From NCBI GenBank assembly GCA_046154525.1, contig JBJXDS010000187.1:1-15784 (forward strand): a stretch of DNA of 15,784 bases, given 5' to 3'. The notes below the pieces were generated by a model, which saw only the letters and a list, made by a program, of their open reading frames with translations, was not told where the DNA came from and ran no database searches. Positions 1-7,690 of this stretch are shown here, piece after piece. The DNA comes from JABWCE01 sp046154525 (lineage in GTDB: Bacteria > Bacteroidota > Bacteroidia > NS11-12g > UBA9320). The translations under genes were made by a program, and so were the position numbers. How positions within the stretch are numbered: position 1 is the stretch's first letter; each line of letters starts with the position of its first letter.

Positions 1-591
1 GATACACCCATAATAATTTCAAGTGTAACTAATGATGATTTGGGTTCGTTTTACCACTACTTTTCAAAATTGATAGTTCTGGATTTTAAAACAAATGTAC
101 CGGTAATTAAAAAATACAGAACCCCTGAAACACTGGGAAATGATAGATTGGCAGCCGCCGTAGGGGCCAGTGTTTTATTTAAGGACCAAAATAGGTTAGT
201 AATAGATACCGGAACTGCTATTAAATATGATTTTGTAAATAGTAAAAATGAATATATCGGTGGAAGTATATCGCCAGGAGCTGACATGAAATTTAAAGCA
301 CTCCATCATTTTACACGAAAACTACCTTTAACAGTAAAAAAGGTTAAGTATAAATTAACTGGTGAATCTACCGAAGAAGCCCTTTTAAGTGGTGTAATGT
401 TTGGAACACTTATGGAAATGCAAGGATTTATAGATAGTTATTCAGAAATAAATGAAAATATTAAAGTAATAATGACCGGTGGCGACCATCCTTACTTTGC
501 TGCTAAGCTTAAAGGAACGATATTTGCCGAACCCGATTTAGTTTTAAAGGGATTGTTCGAAATTTTAAAATATAATGTACCCCATCTTTAA
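1..591 (+). CDS. coaX: Type III pantothenate kinase, 5' end missing
   Basis: Catalyses ATP-dependent phosphorylation of pantothenate, the first step of coenzyme A synthesis, in the cytoplasm. The reading frame is open from base 1, so the true start lies upstream; about 60 N-terminal residues, including the first phosphate-binding motif (DxGNT type), are probably missing. Visible family motifs are PETLGNDR (bases about 127-147), whose Asp is the expected catalytic residue, then IDTGTA, the GGSISPG loop, EEALLSG, and a late MTGGD motif typical of the acetate kinase/HSP70-like fold. The TTG at base 40 is only an internal codon. The stop codon overlaps the start of the downstream outer-membrane protein gene, so translation is probably coupled. 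Identification is secure. This is the CoaX type, not the unrelated CoaA type. Confidence 0.93.
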   Translation, partial: DTPIIISSVTNDDLGSFYHYFSKLIVLDFKTNVPVIKKYRTPETLGNDRLAAAVGASVLFKDQNRLVIDTGTAIKYDFVNSKNEYIGGSISPGADMKFKALHHFTRKLPLTVKKVKYKLTGESTEEALLSGVMFGTLMEMQGFIDSYSEINENIKVIMTGGDHPYFAAKLKGTIFAEPDLVLKGLFEILKYNVPHL

Positions 592-1909
592 ATTATTTAC
601 ACTTTTACTTTTTACAATTTGCATATCACCGGCTTTTAGTCAGCAGAATACACGGTCGCCTTATTCTTTATTTGGGGTGGGTTTGCTGCGCTACGATGGT
701 TTTGCCGATAATGCAGCCAATGGGCATAATGGATTTTCATACCGGCACGAAAGTAATTTTTCATTTGCTAACCCTGCTTCACTTTCGGCTTTAAAAAACA
801 GTGCATTTAATACAGGAGCCTATGTAGATATGGGAAGGTTTAAAACCACAAAATTTAAGCAGGATTTTTCAAATGCCGGCTTCAATTATATTGCTCTTGG
901 AGTTCCGGTGGCTAAATGGAAAAGCGGTTTGGCATTTGGACTTTTGCCGTATTCGGATGTTGGGTATAATATTTTGAATGTAAAGGATTCGGCCGGAGTT
1001 TCGGTGCGCAATGAGTTTGAAGGAAGTGGAGGCTTATCAAAGTTTAATGTTGGTATTGGAACCAATGTTTGGAAATATTTAAGTTTGGGTGCCAACTATT
1101 CATTTATTTTTGGGCAACTTGACGAAAGCCAACGCCGCCGCTATCCGGGCAATAGGTTTATGACAAGCTACGAAGACAAAAGCGATATTTATTTAAAAGG
1201 TAGCCATTTAGATTTAGGGCTTCATCTACATTCAGTGTCTGATACTGGTTTGAGTTGGGTTTTGGGAGTAACCCTATCGGGCAATACAATGCTTAAAGGC
1301 GAACGTAACAGGGTAGTATATACATTTACCGAAGTTTTTGATGGCACCCCATTGGCACCGCGCGATACAATTATCAATGAGCAGGCAGTAGGTATTAAAG
1401 TTAGTTTACCTCCAGCACTAAATTTTTCTTTTACCATTGGTAATCATGAAAAATGGCAGGCTACTGCGGGGTATGGCAAAACCATGTGGAGTAAATACAA
1501 AAACATGTATGGCGACAACAGCGGGTTTTTGGATGATCAAAATTATTCATTGGGATTTTTTATCTGTCCGGTTCCGCATTTTGATAACGCTCTTAAAACC
1601 AATAAAGCTAAGAACTATTTTAAAAGTATTCGTTACACTGCAGGGTTTCATCATAATGCGGGCTACATTTCGGCATTTAATAATAAAATTGCTGAAAATG
1701 GTCTTAGCCTGGGGTTGGGTTTTCCCTTTACCCGAAGGCATACAAAACCTGATGGTACTAAGGTATTAATTACGTCTCGTATTTTTTTAACTGGAGAATT
1801 TGTAAGGCGGGGCACCTTAGATAATAACCTCATTCAAGAAGATTTTTTTAAACTTACCCTGGGGTTAAACTTGGCCGATAGTTGGTTTAAAAAACGACTT
1901 TTTAATTAA
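575..1909 (+). CDS. Outer-membrane beta-barrel-like protein next to coaX and lptC
   Basis: Protein of 444 residues with an N-terminal signal peptide (hydrophobic segment, probable cleavage after AFS at about residue 22, mature end QQN). The body alternates polar and hydrophobic residues and has many aromatic and glycine residues, for example SPYSLFGVG near the N-terminus and a late RIFLTGEFVRRG strand, as expected of a Bacteroidota outer-membrane barrel. No catalytic motif is visible. It starts inside the coaX 3' end (17-base overlap), and its TAA stop overlaps the next gene's ATG in the form TAATG, so it is very probably cotranscribed and translationally coupled with both neighbours. Placement before lptC suggests a role in envelope biogenesis, but that is inference. 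I cannot name a family with certainty; a FadL/OmpP1-like barrel is one possibility. Confidence 0.8.
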   Translation: MYPIFKLFTLLLFTICISPAFSQQNTRSPYSLFGVGLLRYDGFADNAANGHNGFSYRHESNFSFANPASLSALKNSAFNTGAYVDMGRFKTTKFKQDFSNAGFNYIALGVPVAKWKSGLAFGLLPYSDVGYNILNVKDSAGVSVRNEFEGSGGLSKFNVGIGTNVWKYLSLGANYSFIFGQLDESQRRRYPGNRFMTSYEDKSDIYLKGSHLDLGLHLHSVSDTGLSWVLGVTLSGNTMLKGERNRVVYTFTEVFDGTPLAPRDTIINEQAVGIKVSLPPALNFSFTIGNHEKWQATAGYGKTMWSKYKNMYGDNSGFLDDQNYSLGFFICPVPHFDNALKTNKAKNYFKSIRYTAGFHHNAGYISAFNNKIAENGLSLGLGFPFTRRHTKPDGTKVLITSRIFLTGEFVRRGTLDNNLIQEDFFKLTLGLNLADSWFKKRLFN

Positions 1910-2472
1910 TGTGGGGCTATTCAAAATATAATTTTAGTTTACAATTAGCTTGGTTGTTAATGTTAATTTTGTTCGCTACCTCATGCCAAAAAGACCCTGA
2001 AAAAGTTAAAAAGGTTAGCAAAATTATTTCGAGTATTGGGGTTGAAAAAGCCACCGATGTAGCCATCAACTATACCGATTCAGGTTTTTTAAAAGCTAAA
2101 ATATTTTCGCCATTGATTGAGCGTTACCCTCAAAAAGCCGAACCCTATATGGAGATGAAAAAAGGAGTGAGGGGCTTTTTTTATAATAAAGCCGGCGAGG
2201 CCGAAAGCTCATTAACAGCCAACTATGCCATTAGCTATGAAAATAAAAAAATAATTGAGGTAAGAAACAATGTGAAGGTGAAAAACATAAGAGCCGAGGA
2301 ACTTGAAACCGAAAAACTGATATGGGACCAACGGCGTGAAATTATATACACCGATAATTTTATAAAAATAAAAACCCCCGATGAAATATTATATGGAACA
2401 GGTTTTGAGTCGAACCAAAATTTTACCCGCTACCGCATAAAAAATTTAACGGGACGGGTTTCAATTAAATAG
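1909..2472 (+). CDS. lptC: LPS export protein LptC, lipoprotein form
   Basis: LptC links the inner-membrane LptBFG transporter to periplasmic LptA in lipopolysaccharide export. The protein has 187 residues. A hydrophobic segment at about 11-25 ends in a lipobox-like ATSC with Cys26, so here it is probably a lipoprotein rather than helix-anchored as in Escherichia coli. The rest is soluble and beta-rich with motifs common in Bacteroidota LptC: an early YTDSGFLKAKI strand, YPQKAEPYMEMKKG, LTANYAISYE, VKVKNIRAEELETEKLIWD and a late YGTGFESNQNFTRYRI. The length fits the family. The ATG overlaps the previous stop and the gene continues the coaX cluster. The family call is strong; the lipid anchor is inferred from the lipobox. 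Confidence 0.85.
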   Translation: MWGYSKYNFSLQLAWLLMLILFATSCQKDPEKVKKVSKIISSIGVEKATDVAINYTDSGFLKAKIFSPLIERYPQKAEPYMEMKKGVRGFFYNKAGEAESSLTANYAISYENKKIIEVRNNVKVKNIRAEELETEKLIWDQRREIIYTDNFIKIKTPDEILYGTGFESNQNFTRYRIKNLTGRVSIK

Positions 2473-2491
2473 TTTTTTAGAAAATATAAAT

Positions 2492-2692
2492 ATGCGTCGT
2501 TTTATCGAAATAATGTGGATGGCTATTGCTGCCATTTCAATCATCGAAATGATAGTGGGATATAAAAAATCCGGCTTTAAAGATGAAAATTTTCAACTTT
2601 TTGCTATCCTGTTTGTGGCTTCCACATTCATGTACTTTTTTAGAAAAAGGCAAAGAAAAAATATTGAAGGCAGGAAGAATAATGATTCTTGA
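2492..2692 (+). CDS. Small two-helix membrane protein downstream of lptC
   Basis: Protein of 66 residues, no recognised family. Two hydrophobic segments are visible at about residues 6-23 (IEIMWMAIAAISIIEM) and 35-50 (FQLFAILFVASTFMYFF), joined by a short polar loop with YKKSGFKDEN. A very basic tail starts RKRQRKN, so the C-terminus should be cytoplasmic. The ATG lies 19 bases after the lptC stop, so it is most likely the last gene of this operon. Codon use and base composition match its neighbours. The overlapping minus-strand frame in this region looks like a shadow. Function unknown; it may be an accessory membrane protein of the LPS-export neighbourhood. Confidence 0.7.
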   Translation: MRRFIEIMWMAIAAISIIEMIVGYKKSGFKDENFQLFAILFVASTFMYFFRKRQRKNIEGRKNNDS

Positions 2693-2751
2693 TTTTAGTT
2701 TGAAAATTTGACCAGATGCACTAGACAATCTATAACAGTTAGATGGTCACT

Positions 2752-3510
2752 TCATTGAGATTTAGCATCTATCACATCCCATCCTATAGTAGCTACATTA
2801 ACATAATTATCAACTTTCTGCTCAAAATGCTTCGTTGATGATGGAGGGAAAATATCATAAATGGTAAATTCTTTTTCATGCAAAACAGTATGTGATTTAG
2901 AATAATATTTTACTTTTATAAGGACATCCTTATAAGTGGCAACTGTCGCATAATTAGTAATTGTACCCGAAATTTTCAATTTTTTAAACATAGCAACAGC
3001 ATACTTTCCTCCAGAAATTAAGAATTTTGTAGGTTGTGACAGTTCCATTTCTTCAATTGTAAGAACTTTTTGTTCATAAGTTTCAGAAGGTGTGCTCCGA
3101 GGAGGAGGAGAACTCTCTAGTACAGAACTTTGAGGAGTAAGACCTTCAGAGTTAGATTCTACTTGAGTTAAACCACTTTCTGTTGAGCTTTTTTTGTTAA
3201 TCAGATACAGAAAGCAAATTATGGCTACCAGAACAATTAAGCCAATAGTCATTTGTTTTCTGAAATTGATTTTTTGTTGGGGAATTATTGGACTAGAAAC
3301 TTGGGAATTGGGTTCAATCCTTGGTTTAAATGGAGGCGGTGTTTTACTTAAAAAAATATCTTTCAATTCATCGATTTGACCCACCGTTGCCCAATTTTCA
3401 ATCCCTTCATACCAAATAGGGCTATCAAGAGATATGTTCTTTAATTTAAGCTCATCTATATCAAAAGGGCCTTCTTGCTCAGTCCCATTGTGCAAATAAT
3501 ATTTTTTCAT
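2752..3510 (-). CDS. GYF_2-domain membrane protein with FxLYD-like C-terminal domain
   Basis: Protein of 252 residues. Residues 1-53 form a GYF_2-type domain: YYLHNGTEQEGPFDIDELK, then SPIWYEGIENWATV, with the conserved GP, the W-Y-G pair and a late tryptophan. This domain class is associated with peptide binding or with the cytoplasmic ends of membrane proteins. A Pro/Ser-rich stretch follows (57-80), then a transmembrane helix at about 87-104, flanked by FRK and NKK. A long Ser/Pro/Thr-rich linker (about 106-145) leads to a beta-rich domain at about 176-250: ISGTITNYATVATYKDVLIK, then FPPSSTKHFEQKV. That pattern resembles FxLYD domains (xGxxxN, a strand with VxVKYY, a PxxxxxF turn). Expected topology is GYF inside and FxLYD-like outside. 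It is the last gene of the minus-strand operon, 25 bases after the barrel gene. Domain calls come from pattern recognition; the function is unknown. Confidence 0.75.
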   Translation of the reverse strand: MKKYYLHNGTEQEGPFDIDELKLKNISLDSPIWYEGIENWATVGQIDELKDIFLSKTPPPFKPRIEPNSQVSSPIIPQQKINFRKQMTIGLIVLVAIICFLYLINKKSSTESGLTQVESNSEGLTPQSSVLESSPPPRSTPSETYEQKVLTIEEMELSQPTKFLISGGKYAVAMFKKLKISGTITNYATVATYKDVLIKVKYYSKSHTVLHEKEFTIYDIFPPSSTKHFEQKVDNYVNVATIGWDVIDAKSQ

Positions 3511-3535
3511 AATGCAAGGTTAACATAATAATTTG

Positions 3536-4792
3536 CTAAAACACAAACTGCAACCCAAAACCTCCCCCTAATCCACCAAAGGTTTTAGGCAAGGCTATAG
3601 CTTCCACATGATAGATGGCTGCCTGAAAAAACCATTGGCGGTTGATGGCCCAGTTTATATCTGTATTTAAATAATACTGCCCTATGGCTCCAGCGGTGGC
3701 TCCTACTATTAATTTTGGTTTTACAAACGTAAAGTAGCGGAATTCAGCCACGGGCAAGGCTTTGGTGCCAGAATGCCGCAACCCAATTTGATAATAATTT
3801 CGTTTGCTATGGATGGTGTAATAAACAAATGAAGACGGGGCTATCCAAACTGTTTTAGTTTGATTTTCTTTTTTATTGGTAAATGGGTTGGTAAAGGAAT
3901 CTAACCGGTTTTGAAAATAATTTTCTTCGTTTAGCCTGCCAATTTCTGCAATAAATACCCCGTCAAATTTATATTGGCCAAAGCCGGTGTAGGTGGTGGT
4001 TGATTCATTAAACCTGGCAAACCCAAAATTTTCAAGCCTAAATCCCCAAATGCTTTTGTTATTTATTTTTTGATTAAAAATCAGTTCGCCTCCAAGGCCC
4101 ATACCATTGGCCCCAAAAGCATCGGCACTGGCAAATGCCGCATCATAATTAATACCGATGTTAAAAGAATCTTCATTGCCTTTCAAAAAGTTTTGCTGGT
4201 AGGTTTTTATGCTTGCATAGTTTAAAGCCTGAATTACAAAAAGGCCAAAACTTAAATTATACGGGCGGGCTGTTTTTTCGTTGTGGTGAAATAAACCAAC
4301 CCCTATTTTATTTAGTTGTAAGTTATAATAATTGCAATTATCAAATTGAAATGACGAAGAACCTGTATTGCCCCTAAAGACAAGTGTGGCTGCATCGTTT
4401 GTAGCATTTACAAATGTTCGCCTGTGGGTTCCTCCTTTTATGTACCAATTAAGGGTTGGTTTTTTAAACAGGTTTTTTTCGAGGTTCACAAACCGAAGTT
4501 CGTTGTTGGTTTCAATATTTAATAGCTTGTTTTTTGAATTGTCCAACATATTGTCAATCGTTTCCTTTTCTAATTTTTTGCCAAAAACAAATGGGTAAAT
4601 AAAATTATTAGAAATACGATTGGCTGAAAGCATAGTGTTAGATTGAAAACCAATTATACGTGCGGCTTCAATTTTTTTGAAAGGATTATCAAACTGATTT
4701 TTGAAACGGTCCCACCTGGCAGAATCGCTGTTTTGGGCCAGGCCGGGCAATGAAATAAGTAAAGCAAATAGTAGCTTAAAAGCTTTGTTCAT
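3536..4792 (-). CDS. Predicted outer-membrane barrel protein (DUF5723-like)
   Basis: Protein of 418 residues from the ATG at 4792; a TTG two codons upstream would give 420, but the ATG opens a standard signal peptide (MNKAFKLLFALLISLPGLAQ, mature end NSDSARW). The mature protein begins with a region containing FDNPFKKIEAARIIGFQSN and continues as amphipathic strands rich in Tyr, Phe, Asn and Gly. It ends in GGGFGLQFVF, a terminal aromatic beta-strand typical of proteins inserted by the BAM machinery. I recall this profile from the Bacteroidota family DUF5723, but the assignment is tentative. The start overlaps the 3' end of the upstream lipoprotein gene by 17 bases, implying translational coupling and probably a shared complex. 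No enzyme motif is seen. Confidence 0.75.
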   Translation of the reverse strand: MNKAFKLLFALLISLPGLAQNSDSARWDRFKNQFDNPFKKIEAARIIGFQSNTMLSANRISNNFIYPFVFGKKLEKETIDNMLDNSKNKLLNIETNNELRFVNLEKNLFKKPTLNWYIKGGTHRRTFVNATNDAATLVFRGNTGSSSFQFDNCNYYNLQLNKIGVGLFHHNEKTARPYNLSFGLFVIQALNYASIKTYQQNFLKGNEDSFNIGINYDAAFASADAFGANGMGLGGELIFNQKINNKSIWGFRLENFGFARFNESTTTYTGFGQYKFDGVFIAEIGRLNEENYFQNRLDSFTNPFTNKKENQTKTVWIAPSSFVYYTIHSKRNYYQIGLRHSGTKALPVAEFRYFTFVKPKLIVGATAGAIGQYYLNTDINWAINRQWFFQAAIYHVEAIALPKTFGGLGGGFGLQFVF

Positions 4793-6845
4793 ATACAAAA
4801 TTCCCTTTTAGTTTTACCCCAAATTTATAAGTACTGTATATTTTGTAGCGGTTGCCATCCGGTGTGCTGAACTTAGTTTTTATCCGTATTTTCTTGGCAT
4901 TTTTAATAATTTGCATTTTTGTAGCCGGTATTTCGGCAAACAATTGCGACTGTGCGGGTGAACTTACCATACCATTTCCATCTATGTTTCCGGGCAACAC
5001 AGTTTGTGCTTTTCCCACTTCAAACAAGGTAGTGAGAAGTAAATTTTGTTCATCCAAAAATTCAATATCACAAGTGGCTTCAAAAGGGTAGCCGTTGGTA
5101 ACATCCAGTTTTAGTACCCCGCTTTTTATCCTATCCGCATTTTTAAAATTCATAAAATTAAAAGCTTGGAGTTGGCTTAGTTCCAAACCATCAGTGCCAA
5201 ACTGAACAGGTATTTCCAACCGCAGGTGAGCCGTTAGTTGGCTGGTGTCGAATACAAAATCTGTGTAATCCTGAGATCCTCTTTTTCTCACCTCCATACT
5301 AAATTTAGAATCGAGCCTGTCGGGTATGTTTTCCAAAAATTGTTTTAAGTTAGAATTATTCTTATCAAAAAATATATTGTAATAATAGGGAACGAAGGGG
5401 TCATTTTTGGCCCTGTCTACCAAAAAAGTAGGGGGCATGGCTGATGAAATAAGTTTAACGGAGTTGCCTGTTCGTGTGTTTACCCCTGTAATATTATCAA
5501 TACTTATATCTGCTTGTATGCCAAAGGTATTTTTAAACACCAATCCCATTTTTACATCTTCGAGGCTAATATTTCCTTTCACATTTTCAAAAAATTTAAC
5601 AGACTGTTTTTCGTCAAAATTAAACAGGTGTATCCCAAAATCACCAATGGCCAGTTTGGGTTTTATTTCTACCAGCCCAAATCTTACATATACACTATCA
5701 GATAATGATAGCGTTCGTTCAATGCCTGTGTATTCAATACGTGCTGTAAACTCACTGTAAATGGTATTATATTTAAAAGGGGGCAGGTCGGGGTTTTTGC
5801 CCCGGTAAAAAATTTGATACCCGTCCAGTGGGAATTTTTTGGTTACCTTAGAAAAACTTCCTTCTTTGGCGGGGGGAACTTTTACAGTTTGCCTCACATA
5901 TTCCGATTTATTAAAATTTCTCATGGAATTAGGAATGCTGTAATCCAAAATAATTTCCTCCTTTACATTGCTAAAAACTTCCATTACCACATAGCCAGAA
6001 TTTAGTTCCATATAAGTAATTAAAGCCTGGCCAAGGTTATATTGCACTTCCTGGTTTTCTTCCACCAGATTTTGGGAAGGAAACACAGCTGTTGCAAATT
6101 CCAACTCCAAATCGCGGATGGCCAAATCAAGAATTATTCCCTTTTGCGAATTAATAAGAACCGGGCCTTTACTTGCTTTCGTTTTTACCCGCTTTACTAT
6201 ACCTACCAATACACCATCTATTTTTTTGCCAGCCAATGATTTGGTTGTTTTTACAGAATCATTGGGCATTACATTTAAAAATGAATCATAAATTATAATG
6301 GCGCCATCCGATTTGTTTAATAATTGAAAAACTATTTTTTCAGCTTCCACCGGAAGTTCGTTTTTTAAGGTCATATCAATAAACCCTTCCTTAAATTTGG
6401 CTTGCTTAAAAAATTGCTTGGTTACATCTATTTCCTGTTTATTGTTTGAACCATCCTGATCAAAAGCTGGAAGTGTTTGGGTTTGTCCATCCAATAATTT
6501 TGAAAGGGGGTAAATTTCACCGAGGGTAATGGTATCCGAAAGTTTTCGGTTGTCTAATACAATTTTCCCCAGGGTTACTGATTTTTCCTGCAAAGTGTCG
6601 GGCACTTCCAAATACCTGTCGATGCTGTCTACGGCCAATTGGTAATCATAAACCAGATCAAGGCTGTTATCCCCCTTTTTTACCAAAAGGCTGTCACCAA
6701 CCAAATCGGCTAAATCCATTTCGGCATGGGCCACAGGGGTGGCATATTCAGCATCCCATGTCGTTTCCAAATCGCGTTTGCATCCGGCAATAAGGAAAAT
6801 AAACAGGAAGGCAATTAAGATTTTTGAACCTTTTATTTTGTTCAT
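4776..6845 (-). CDS. Large surface or periplasmic lipoprotein of unknown function
   Basis: Protein of 689 residues with a textbook lipoprotein signal: basic start (MNKIKGSK), hydrophobic core, and lipobox LIAGC with Cys22, followed by KRD. The mature N-terminus has an ETTWDAEYATPVAHAEMDL segment leading to DLVGDSLLVKKG. The rest is predicted beta-rich, with repeated strand-turn patterns such as VYVRFGLVEIKPKLAIGDFG and a C-terminal KIRIKTKFSTPDGNRYKIYS. No enzyme motif, TonB box, SusD-like pattern or sorting domain was recognised. It is the first gene of the minus-strand operon, and its end overlaps the barrel gene by 17 bases, so the pair probably forms an outer-membrane lipoprotein/barrel unit. 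I found no TAnnTTTG promoter upstream of it. Confidence 0.78.
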   Translation of the reverse strand: MNKIKGSKILIAFLFIFLIAGCKRDLETTWDAEYATPVAHAEMDLADLVGDSLLVKKGDNSLDLVYDYQLAVDSIDRYLEVPDTLQEKSVTLGKIVLDNRKLSDTITLGEIYPLSKLLDGQTQTLPAFDQDGSNNKQEIDVTKQFFKQAKFKEGFIDMTLKNELPVEAEKIVFQLLNKSDGAIIIYDSFLNVMPNDSVKTTKSLAGKKIDGVLVGIVKRVKTKASKGPVLINSQKGIILDLAIRDLELEFATAVFPSQNLVEENQEVQYNLGQALITYMELNSGYVVMEVFSNVKEEIILDYSIPNSMRNFNKSEYVRQTVKVPPAKEGSFSKVTKKFPLDGYQIFYRGKNPDLPPFKYNTIYSEFTARIEYTGIERTLSLSDSVYVRFGLVEIKPKLAIGDFGIHLFNFDEKQSVKFFENVKGNISLEDVKMGLVFKNTFGIQADISIDNITGVNTRTGNSVKLISSAMPPTFLVDRAKNDPFVPYYYNIFFDKNNSNLKQFLENIPDRLDSKFSMEVRKRGSQDYTDFVFDTSQLTAHLRLEIPVQFGTDGLELSQLQAFNFMNFKNADRIKSGVLKLDVTNGYPFEATCDIEFLDEQNLLLTTLFEVGKAQTVLPGNIDGNGMVSSPAQSQLFAEIPATKMQIIKNAKKIRIKTKFSTPDGNRYKIYSTYKFGVKLKGNFVYEQSF

Positions 6846-7027
6846 TGTGTTTTTTGGAGTGGTAAAAATGATTTAAAAAAATGAAGGATACAACCTAATA
6901 ATTTTATTTAAGGTGTTTCTTTACTTTTGGATTAGAGTTGAATTTTTAAAATGGGTTTTTCAAGCCCATGCTTTATCATATTTTAACTCCTTTTAATATT
7001 AGTATTTTTGTTGACTTTAGTAAAAGA
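6846..7027. other. Divergent intergenic region between lipoprotein operon and thiN
   Basis: About 180 bases separating two divergent transcription units. It holds a small inverted repeat, ATGGGT (6951-6956) with GCCCAT (6964-6969), including one G-T pair and a 7-base loop. Read on the minus strand, this is followed by TTTTAAAAATT and is faintly terminator-like, but there is no gene to terminate there. The repeat covers the ATG at 6968, an in-frame upstream start candidate for the thiamine pyrophosphokinase gene. The plus-strand -10-like octamer lies at 7003-7010. No promoter for the lipoprotein gene was recognised. No TPP riboswitch pattern was seen. Confidence 0.5.
7003..7010 (+). promoter_or_regulatory. 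Candidate Bacteroidota -7 element (TATTTTTG)
   Basis: Exact match to TAnnTTTG, ending 17 bases before the ATG at 7028. No TTTG or TTG is present 19 bases upstream, so the -33 half is weak. If it is used, transcription would start after the ATG at 6968, which favours 7028 as the translation start. Identical octamers occur at the same distance before 12672 and 14050. Confidence 0.45.
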
Positions 7028-7690
7028 ATGTCATCCCACCATTTTGTAAAAGAAAATCAGGAACCTGCATTGGTTATTGCCAATGGACAGCCTTGCCATG
7101 AAAGACTTTTAGGTGAACTACTGGAATGGAGTCCATATGTGGTAGTATTAGATGGTGCGGTGGAAAGGGTAACAAGTTTAGGGATAAAGTTTGATGTATT
7201 GTTGGGCGATTTTGACAGACTGGACAAGGATAATGAGTTATTAAAAAATCAACCGGATATTGAAATTATTTATACCCCCGATCAAACTAAAACGGATTTA
7301 GAAAAAGCCCTTGATTTTTTAGTTAAAAAAGGACACAAGGCGGTTAATATTGTTTGGGCTACCGGTTGGCGTATGGATCATACATTCAACAATATTTGTA
7401 CACTTGGTAAATATGCTGATAAAATAAATGCTGTGATTTTGGATGATTTTTCAAAAATTTTTGTTTTGCCAAAAGAATTTAAAAAATATTACACCAAGGG
7501 CCAGGTCTTATCACTATTTGCCTTAGGTAATATAAATGGAATAACCACAAAAGGGTTGGTTTATAATTTGAATGATGAATGCTTATCCATTATTGAACGG
7601 TCGGGTTCGAGCAATGAAAGTGCCGAAACCGGAATTGTAGAAATAAATTATGCGGAAGGGCTGTTAATTTTAATGGAATGCCAAGATTAG
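7028..7690 (+). CDS. thiN: Thiamine pyrophosphokinase
   Basis: Transfers pyrophosphate from ATP to thiamine, giving thiamine diphosphate. Numbered from the ATG at 7028 the protein has 220 residues, the usual length. Motifs are ALVIANGQ (14-21), VVLDGAVERV (40-49), LLGDFDR (58-64; most homologs have GDxDS), PDQTKTDLEKAL (84-95), ATGWRMDHTFNNI (111-123; usually ATGGRxDH), then the C-terminal GLVYNL and RSGSSNE substrate-binding stretch. An in-frame ATG at 6968 would add 20 residues without a family match, so 7028 is preferred. The 3' end overlaps the methyltransferase gene by 13 bases. The symbol thiN is used for bacterial homologs; some annotators leave it unnamed. Identification is strong; the Gly-to-Trp change in the ATGxR motif is unusual. 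Confidence 0.9.
   Translation: MSSHHFVKENQEPALVIANGQPCHERLLGELLEWSPYVVVLDGAVERVTSLGIKFDVLLGDFDRLDKDNELLKNQPDIEIIYTPDQTKTDLEKALDFLVKKGHKAVNIVWATGWRMDHTFNNICTLGKYADKINAVILDDFSKIFVLPKEFKKYYTKGQVLSLFALGNINGITTKGLVYNLNDECLSIIERSGSSNESAETGIVEINYAEGLLILMECQD

Noticed and set aside
1437..1769. Plus-strand 110-residue frame within the outer-membrane protein gene
   Set aside because: It is out of frame inside a longer gene with clear barrel features, and its composition shows no domain.
2709..2749. Inverted repeat TGACCA...TGGTCA between convergent genes as a bidirectional terminator
   Set aside because: The six-base arms are 29 bases apart, inner pairing is poor and no T-run follows, so it is within chance expectation.
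3515..3522. TAACCTTG on the minus strand as promoter of the GYF-domain gene
   Set aside because: One mismatch to the consensus and only four bases from the start codon, leaving no leader; readthrough from the operon is simpler.
6951..6969. Hairpin ATGGGT/GCCCAT as a terminator
   Set aside because: The stem is only six pairs, one of them G-T. The T-run lies on the minus-strand side, where no gene ends. It is recorded only as part of the intergenic region.
6846..7027. TPP riboswitch before the thiamine pyrophosphokinase gene
   Set aside because: I looked for the conserved CTGAGA and ACC(T)GATCTGGATAATGCCAGCG-like cores on the plus strand and found neither; the region is short and AT-rich.
6968..7027. 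Upstream ATG at 6968 as the start of thiamine pyrophosphokinase
   Set aside because: The extra 20 residues have no family counterpart, the ATG lies in a small hairpin, and the -7-like octamer at 7003 would place transcription start after it.
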